DNA of 64,000 bases, taken from the NCBI GenBank assembly GCA_049889175.1, contig JBMHDW010000002.1, positions 1 to 64,000 on the forward strand, in the 5' to 3' direction. The translations under genes and the position numbers were made by a program. This document shows, in pieces, positions 59,657 to 64,000 of this stretch. This stretch comes from JBMHDW01 sp049889175 (lineage in GTDB: Bacteria; Pseudomonadota; Gammaproteobacteria; Comchoanobacterales; Comchoanobacteraceae). Position 1 is the first letter of the stretch. Every line of letters starts with the position of its first letter. The notes beneath the pieces are model-generated. The model saw only the letters and a program-made list of their open reading frames with translations, was not told the DNA's origin and searched no databases.

Positions 59657-60853
59657 GTGAACAAAGTATTCCAATGGATTGATGATCGACTTCCTGTATC
59701 TAACTTTGTCAAAAATCATCTATCAAACTATCAAGCGCCTAAAAACTTTAATTTTTGGTACTATTTTGGATCACTTGCTATTTTGGTTTTTGCCAGTCAA
59801 ATCATCAGTGGTATTTTCTTACTCATGCATTATGTACCATCAGAAGAAGCGGCGTTTGACTCGGTTGAATTTATTATGAGAAATGTTTCATTTGGTTGGT
59901 TTTTAAGATACTTACATGCGGTAGGTGCTTCAATGTTTTTTGTGGTCATTTATCTTCATATGTATCGAGCTTTTATGTATGGTTCTTACAAAAAGCCGCG
60001 AGAACTCTTGTATCTTCTTGGCGCATTTTTGTTTCTGCTTTTGATGGCAGAGGCTTACACTGGTTATGTGCTTCCATGGGGGCAGATGTCATTCAATGCA
60101 ACAAAAGTCATTTTGAGTATTCTAGAAAAAATTCCCTTCATTGGAGATGCTGTTATGACACTCGTTAAAGGTTCGCCTGAAGTATCAGGTGCAACTCTTC
60201 AACGATTCTTCTCATTTCATGTTGTGGTAATGCCGCTTATGCTAATTGGTTTTGTTTATCTTCATTTGGCTGCACTTCATACAGTAGGGTCCAATAATCC
60301 TGATGGTATTGATGTTGAGAAAGATCCTAAAAAGCAGGGTAAGAATAAGCAAACTGTACCATTCCATCCTTATTATACAGTGAAAGATATTTTTGGTGCA
60401 GCTGTTTTCTTGTTTGTGTTTTTGGCGATAGTTATGTATGCACCAACTTTTTTTAATTACTTTATTGAAAAAGAGAATTTTATGCCTGCTGATCCATTGA
60501 TTCCAGTTATGCATGTTAAGCCTGTATGGTATCTTTCTCCTTTTTACTCAATTGTTAAAGCAACTGGTGACTGGGGGTGGTTGGCAATGTTTTCCTCAGT
60601 TGGTCTGTTGTTCTTTATGCCCTGGTTAGATCGTGCAAAAGTACGCTCAATGCGCTACCGAGGTTGGTTATCACGTATTTGGCTCGGTTTGTTCATCTTA
60701 GCATTTCTATGCTTGATGGTTTTGGGGGTTATTACAACTGAATATCCCATACTTTTAAAAGTATGTACGGCTTTTTATTTTATTTTCTTTCTAGGTCTTC
60801 CTTTTATATCAAAATACGATTATGTCAAACCATTGCCCAAGCAATTAACTTAA
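59657..60853 (+). CDS. petB: Ubiquinol-cytochrome c reductase, cytochrome b
   Basis: Membrane-embedded quinol oxidation/reduction subunit. Eight helices carry the heme ligand His pairs (LRYLHAVGASMFFVVIYLHMYR and the later FFSFHVVVMPLMLIGFVYLH) and the PEWY-like motif region appears as KPVWYLSPF. 398 residues. GTG start one base after the petA stop. Confidence 0.95.
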   Translation: MNKVFQWIDDRLPVSNFVKNHLSNYQAPKNFNFWYYFGSLAILVFASQIISGIFLLMHYVPSEEAAFDSVEFIMRNVSFGWFLRYLHAVGASMFFVVIYLHMYRAFMYGSYKKPRELLYLLGAFLFLLLMAEAYTGYVLPWGQMSFNATKVILSILEKIPFIGDAVMTLVKGSPEVSGATLQRFFSFHVVVMPLMLIGFVYLHLAALHTVGSNNPDGIDVEKDPKKQGKNKQTVPFHPYYTVKDIFGAAVFLFVFLAIVMYAPTFFNYFIEKENFMPADPLIPVMHVKPVWYLSPFYSIVKATGDWGWLAMFSSVGLLFFMPWLDRAKVRSMRYRGWLSRIWLGLFILAFLCLMVLGVITTEYPILLKVCTAFYFIFFLGLPFISKYDYVKPLPKQLT

Positions 60854-60862
60854 TGGTGCTGT

Positions 60863-61585
60863 ATGTTTAAATTGATTCAGTTTTTTTTGGTGTTGGTCTA
60901 TTGTGTTGGCTGCATTATGGTATCTTCTCTTCAAGCCGCAGAAGCTGGTGGGGTAAGTAAGCCGTGGGTTGTTTTGGAGCATCCGCCGTTTAATGCTTCA
61001 GATAAGGCGTCAGTCGAGCGTGGTGCTCACTACTTTATGACCGCATGTGCTATGTGTCATAATATGAAACAACTCAAATTTGATGATGTTACAAGAAAGG
61101 CTAGAGAGGCTCTGGTTGGTAATGATGATCGTGAATGGTTTGATCAGCCCGTTTTAGGTAACGCGCCAGATTTATCTTTAATTACTCGTTCTAGATCTGC
61201 TAATTGGGTATACACGTATCTTAAATCATACTACCTTAAAGAGGATGGAACCTATGGTAATTTGGTAGTGAGTAATTCAATGCCCAACCCATTTTTACTA
61301 GCAGATATTAATAAAACCTATGATTACAAGTTATCAAAGGATTTTAAAAAAGGATATGAGGCTAATTTTGTCAGTAATGCTTTGAGACCTATTGAGTCAG
61401 AATACCACTTAAATGCTAAAGAATTTGATGACTATATTTATGATTTGGTCAATTATTTAAATTATGCGGGAGAGCCAACGCAAGCTGAGCGTTTATCAAT
61501 GGCGCCTTATGTCCTTATTTATGTTGCAATTTTATCAGTCATATGTTATCTGTTATATAGAGAGTATTGGCGAAAAATTAAATAA
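60863..61585 (+). CDS. petC: Ubiquinol-cytochrome c reductase, cytochrome c1
   Basis: Periplasmic c-type heme subunit with a signal peptide (ending LQAAEAGG), heme-binding CAMCH, a likely Met ligand in SNSMPNPF, and a C-terminal membrane anchor (YVLIYVAILSVICYLLY). 240 residues. Third gene of petABC. Confidence 0.95.
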   Translation: MFKLIQFFLVLVYCVGCIMVSSLQAAEAGGVSKPWVVLEHPPFNASDKASVERGAHYFMTACAMCHNMKQLKFDDVTRKAREALVGNDDREWFDQPVLGNAPDLSLITRSRSANWVYTYLKSYYLKEDGTYGNLVVSNSMPNPFLLADINKTYDYKLSKDFKKGYEANFVSNALRPIESEYHLNAKEFDDYIYDLVNYLNYAGEPTQAERLSMAPYVLIYVAILSVICYLLYREYWRKIK

Positions 61586-61620
61586 TCCATAGTAATAGAA
61601 ACAAACATGCAGGTAAACCT

Positions 61621-63291
61621 ATGAAGAATAACAGTCAAGTTCATGCAATTGCAGCCGTTGATCAGGATGTTTTTAAAATCGATGATTCTTTTACCGAAAG
61701 AGGGTGTAGGATTCTTGGCATTGATCCTTTAAGCGTAAAAATTAGCAATATTGATACAGCGGATATGACGGAGAACCCGTCGGAATGGAAGACACCTAGT
61801 GGTGGTTGGTTCAGTCTTCACGATGAACTACCAAGAGATGCAACGAAACCGCATCAGCGTAACGCTAATACAAAGATTACTTTTAGCGGATCATGCCTTG
61901 GTAGTGGGCATGTTGAATATAAGTTCTCAAATGAAGATAAAAATTCTGCTGCGCTTTTCATGGGTGCTGATAAACAGCTGAAACCAGAAATGAAGAACCG
62001 TATCCACTTGCTGTATTTGTTTCATGCTAAGGATGTCTTTCATATTGCTAGCTTTGCGCAAATTGCCAGTAACATCAATCTATTGATAGATACTTTATAC
62101 CCGGAAAGTCCTGGTTTCTTGCCTCATCTTCTCAAAAAATATAAGAACAAAACTATAATGCACCGTGAAGTTGAGCAATTGCATTTTACATTTCATGATG
62201 ATGATCCAAATAAGATAACAGTTACCATGGTAAGTAAACATTATCATACAGGTCTTAATACTTATAGATCTTTCAATGATGAACAAGCAATGGTAGCACG
62301 CATAACTCCTGAGGAGGCTGACAAAGTTGGAAGTCATTCTAGCAATAAACAGCCACTATTTCGTTCCTTGTTTCAGCAAACAGTCCATTTTCATGCACCC
62401 AAGAATCAAGGTGGAAAAGCAAAATTTAGAGTAAATGATTCATTGACATACGTTGTTTTTCATCATGAAGGTTTGTACAATGCGATAAAAGCAAGTGCTG
62501 ATGGTGCCAAGCGTTTTAAAAATGTTTGGATGCCTAAGCATGAAAACGAGACGTGTTTGTGGCAGAGTTCGGCGGCTGAAGCCTTTGACCCAGTAATACT
62601 TATTGAAGAGCTTAAAAAAGAATCCTCAGTACTTTCACTCCAGCACACTTCAAATGAAGGAGGATTAAGTGTTGAAGCATCAATGAAAACAGAGGGACGA
62701 AATAGGCGAATTGTTTCTCCAGCTTATAGATTATCACTTCGTTTGAAGTTAGTAATAGGACTGTTTTCAATATTGTGTGTTTATTTGCTCTTTCTTGCCT
62801 CTGGATCTCACCCATTGGTCATGTTTAAAGGCTTTCAATCATTTTCCGATATACGGGCAATTGCATTAATTGGGTTAAGTGTTTTTGGGTTATACAGACT
62901 ATACTCAAAGCCTGATAATAAGCATTTATACTTAGTTTTAAAAATGATATTAGCATTATTTCCGCTGTCTTTAGCTATTTGTCTGGTATTGACTCATGGC
63001 GTTCCAGCTTCACTATTGGTGCTATCCAACGCAAGGATAACTTCAGAAATCATCGTTGTAGCAAGCATGATGGTTGCTACATGTATTTCCTTCGTTCTAC
63101 TTTATAAAGATTCTTTGGATTGTCGTAAATTTTGTCATATTGTTTCGAATAGTATTTATGGTGCAGATAAAAGGCAAACAAAAGCTAGTGATTTACGGGC
63201 AGAAGCTGCACAGAGACGCATGGATGAAAGAAATGCCGGTGCTAACGATGATATAGCTGGTCAGCAACATGAGTTCACAAATTACGGTTAA
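61621..63291 (+). CDS. Unknown 556-residue protein with four C-terminal membrane helices
   Basis: I recognise no family. Residues 1-~370 are soluble and rich in His and Lys; no signal peptide is present. Four hydrophobic helices follow at about 374-394, 411-428, 436-458 and 476-495, then a polar Ala/Arg/Gln-rich tail. This soluble-head, tail-anchored layout is seen in some bacterial effectors that insert in host membranes, but function here is unknown. A CAGGTAAACC precedes the ATG. The gene sits between petC and hemC and overlaps hemC by 23 bp. Confidence 0.8.
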   Translation: MKNNSQVHAIAAVDQDVFKIDDSFTERGCRILGIDPLSVKISNIDTADMTENPSEWKTPSGGWFSLHDELPRDATKPHQRNANTKITFSGSCLGSGHVEYKFSNEDKNSAALFMGADKQLKPEMKNRIHLLYLFHAKDVFHIASFAQIASNINLLIDTLYPESPGFLPHLLKKYKNKTIMHREVEQLHFTFHDDDPNKITVTMVSKHYHTGLNTYRSFNDEQAMVARITPEEADKVGSHSSNKQPLFRSLFQQTVHFHAPKNQGGKAKFRVNDSLTYVVFHHEGLYNAIKASADGAKRFKNVWMPKHENETCLWQSSAAEAFDPVILIEELKKESSVLSLQHTSNEGGLSVEASMKTEGRNRRIVSPAYRLSLRLKLVIGLFSILCVYLLFLASGSHPLVMFKGFQSFSDIRAIALIGLSVFGLYRLYSKPDNKHLYLVLKMILALFPLSLAICLVLTHGVPASLLVLSNARITSEIIVVASMMVATCISFVLLYKDSLDCRKFCHIVSNSIYGADKRQTKASDLRAEAAQRRMDERNAGANDDIAGQQHEFTNYG

Positions 63292-64000
63292 AGTTATTTC
63301 TCGATCAAGTCCATTAGCGGTCTATCAAGCAGAGCAATTTAGACATTGTTTGGGTACAGCAGATATTGATACTCTTTTGATGACGAAAACAACGGTGCCC
63401 GATAGGCATTTAGATAAGCCGCTATCTGCATTTGATAAATGCTCATTTACTAAAGAAATTGATCAGGTTGTGAAGTCAGGTGCTGCAGATGTGGCCATTC
63501 ATTCGGCAAAAGATATGGGGGTTCATATGCCTGAGGGCCTCGTGCTTTTGGGGTGCTTGCCAGTAAGTCCTTATCGAGGTGATGTATTAGTCAGTCAAAA
63601 AAAAATGGATTGTTGGCTAAATCTTAGTGAGGGTTCAATTATAGGGACGGGAAGTATTCGTCGTCAACATCAACTGAATCAGTATGCCCCCCATTACAAA
63701 ACCATGGGTATTAGAGGAAATATTGCTAGACGTCTTGAGTATTTAGAACAAGGTTATGATGCCATTATTATGGCTAAAGCAGCTTGGAGTCGCTTGGCGT
63801 TAGAAGACTCTTATTGTTCAGTCGATTTGCCATTCATACCATCAGCCAATCAAGGAATGATTGCGGCTGTTATTCAAGAGAATAGTCCTTTACGTGAATC
63901 ATTGCCAACATTAATGGATCTTCAAACAACAGAATTAATGCTCATTGAGAAAAATATTGTGGCATACTTAGGGGGCGATTGCCAAATGCCCTTAGGAGTT
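63269..64000 (+). CDS. hemC: Hydroxymethylbilane synthase, 3' end beyond window
   Basis: HemC assembles four porphobilinogens into hydroxymethylbilane. Starting at the ATG at 63269, VISRSSPLAVYQAE matches the N-terminus. KSGAADVAIHSAKDMGV, GTGSIRRQHQL and SANQGMIAAV follow, and LGGDCQMPLG at the window edge holds the cysteine that anchors the dipyrromethane cofactor. 244 codons are visible. It overlaps the preceding unknown gene. The usual hemC–hemD adjacency is broken: hemD lies about 21 kb away. Confidence 0.92.
   Translation, partial: MSSQITVKVISRSSPLAVYQAEQFRHCLGTADIDTLLMTKTTVPDRHLDKPLSAFDKCSFTKEIDQVVKSGAADVAIHSAKDMGVHMPEGLVLLGCLPVSPYRGDVLVSQKKMDCWLNLSEGSIIGTGSIRRQHQLNQYAPHYKTMGIRGNIARRLEYLEQGYDAIIMAKAAWSRLALEDSYCSVDLPFIPSANQGMIAAVIQENSPLRESLPTLMDLQTTELMLIEKNIVAYLGGDCQMPLGV

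Overview
The window is AT-rich, gene-dense bacterial DNA with gammaproteobacterial gene order: lepA–lepB–rnc–era–recO, hemD–hemX–hemY, the EF-P lysylation trio epmB/efp/epmA, tkt–gap–pgk–pyk, petABC, dksA and ihfB. Nothing in it names a species. Core housekeeping genes are mixed with large unrecognised proteins, secreted leucine-rich-repeat (LRR) proteins, a protein with a basic Ser/Thr-Pro tail and an ankyrin-like membrane protein. This mix suggests a host-associated, Legionellales-like aquatic gammaproteobacterium. The taxonomic and lifestyle statements are inference.

Layout. 1–2,500: an LRR gene made of 84-bp units with an in-frame stop, an intact secreted LRR gene, and a decayed LRR remnant. 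2,596–6,023 (minus): a run of proteorhodopsin, secreted sedolisin protease and GT90 glycosyltransferase, preceded by tRNA-Met(CAU). 6,323–12,815: dksA, two membrane proteins, tRNA-Ile2(CAU) lying against dapF, the EF-P module and the phosphatidylethanolamine genes psd–pssA. 12,766–17,748 (minus): one protein of about 1,660 residues with a coiled coil. 17,923–35,003 (plus): a nearly gapless run of metG, an orphan rnfB-like gene, nth, a NIF3-like gene, trkH, polA, tkt, gap, pgk, pyk, a DUF47 gene with pit, apaH and rpiA. 34,984–46,106: DUF2203, a 700-residue unknown, rnt, DUF2066, ihfB, dcd, a LysE-type exporter, mrp, hemDXY and a 464-residue unknown. 46,103–55,231 (minus): fadD, recO, era, rnc, lepB, an ankyrin-like membrane protein, lepA and trkA. 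55,311–64,000: small unknown membrane proteins, an endonuclease/exonuclease/phosphatase (EEP) enzyme whose motif order looks circularly permuted, dacB, petABC, a 556-residue unknown with four C-terminal membrane helices, and hemC running off the right edge.

How the genes fit together. Lower glycolysis and the pentose-phosphate genes tkt and rpiA feed central carbon. The cytochrome bc1 complex and possibly the rhodopsin build proton-motive force. TrkH and TrkA lie about 31 kb apart and together should form a K+ uptake system. EF-P can be lysylated by EpmA and EpmB. The most unusual items are the EEP enzyme whose SDH motif sits at the N-terminus, the blue-tuned proteorhodopsin in a run with a secreted protease and a glycosyltransferase, the LRR gene with constant and variable half-units, the tRNA-Ile2 that overlaps one coding region and ends 4 nt before dapF, and a DNA polymerase I whose proofreading domain appears to have lost its catalytic carboxylates.
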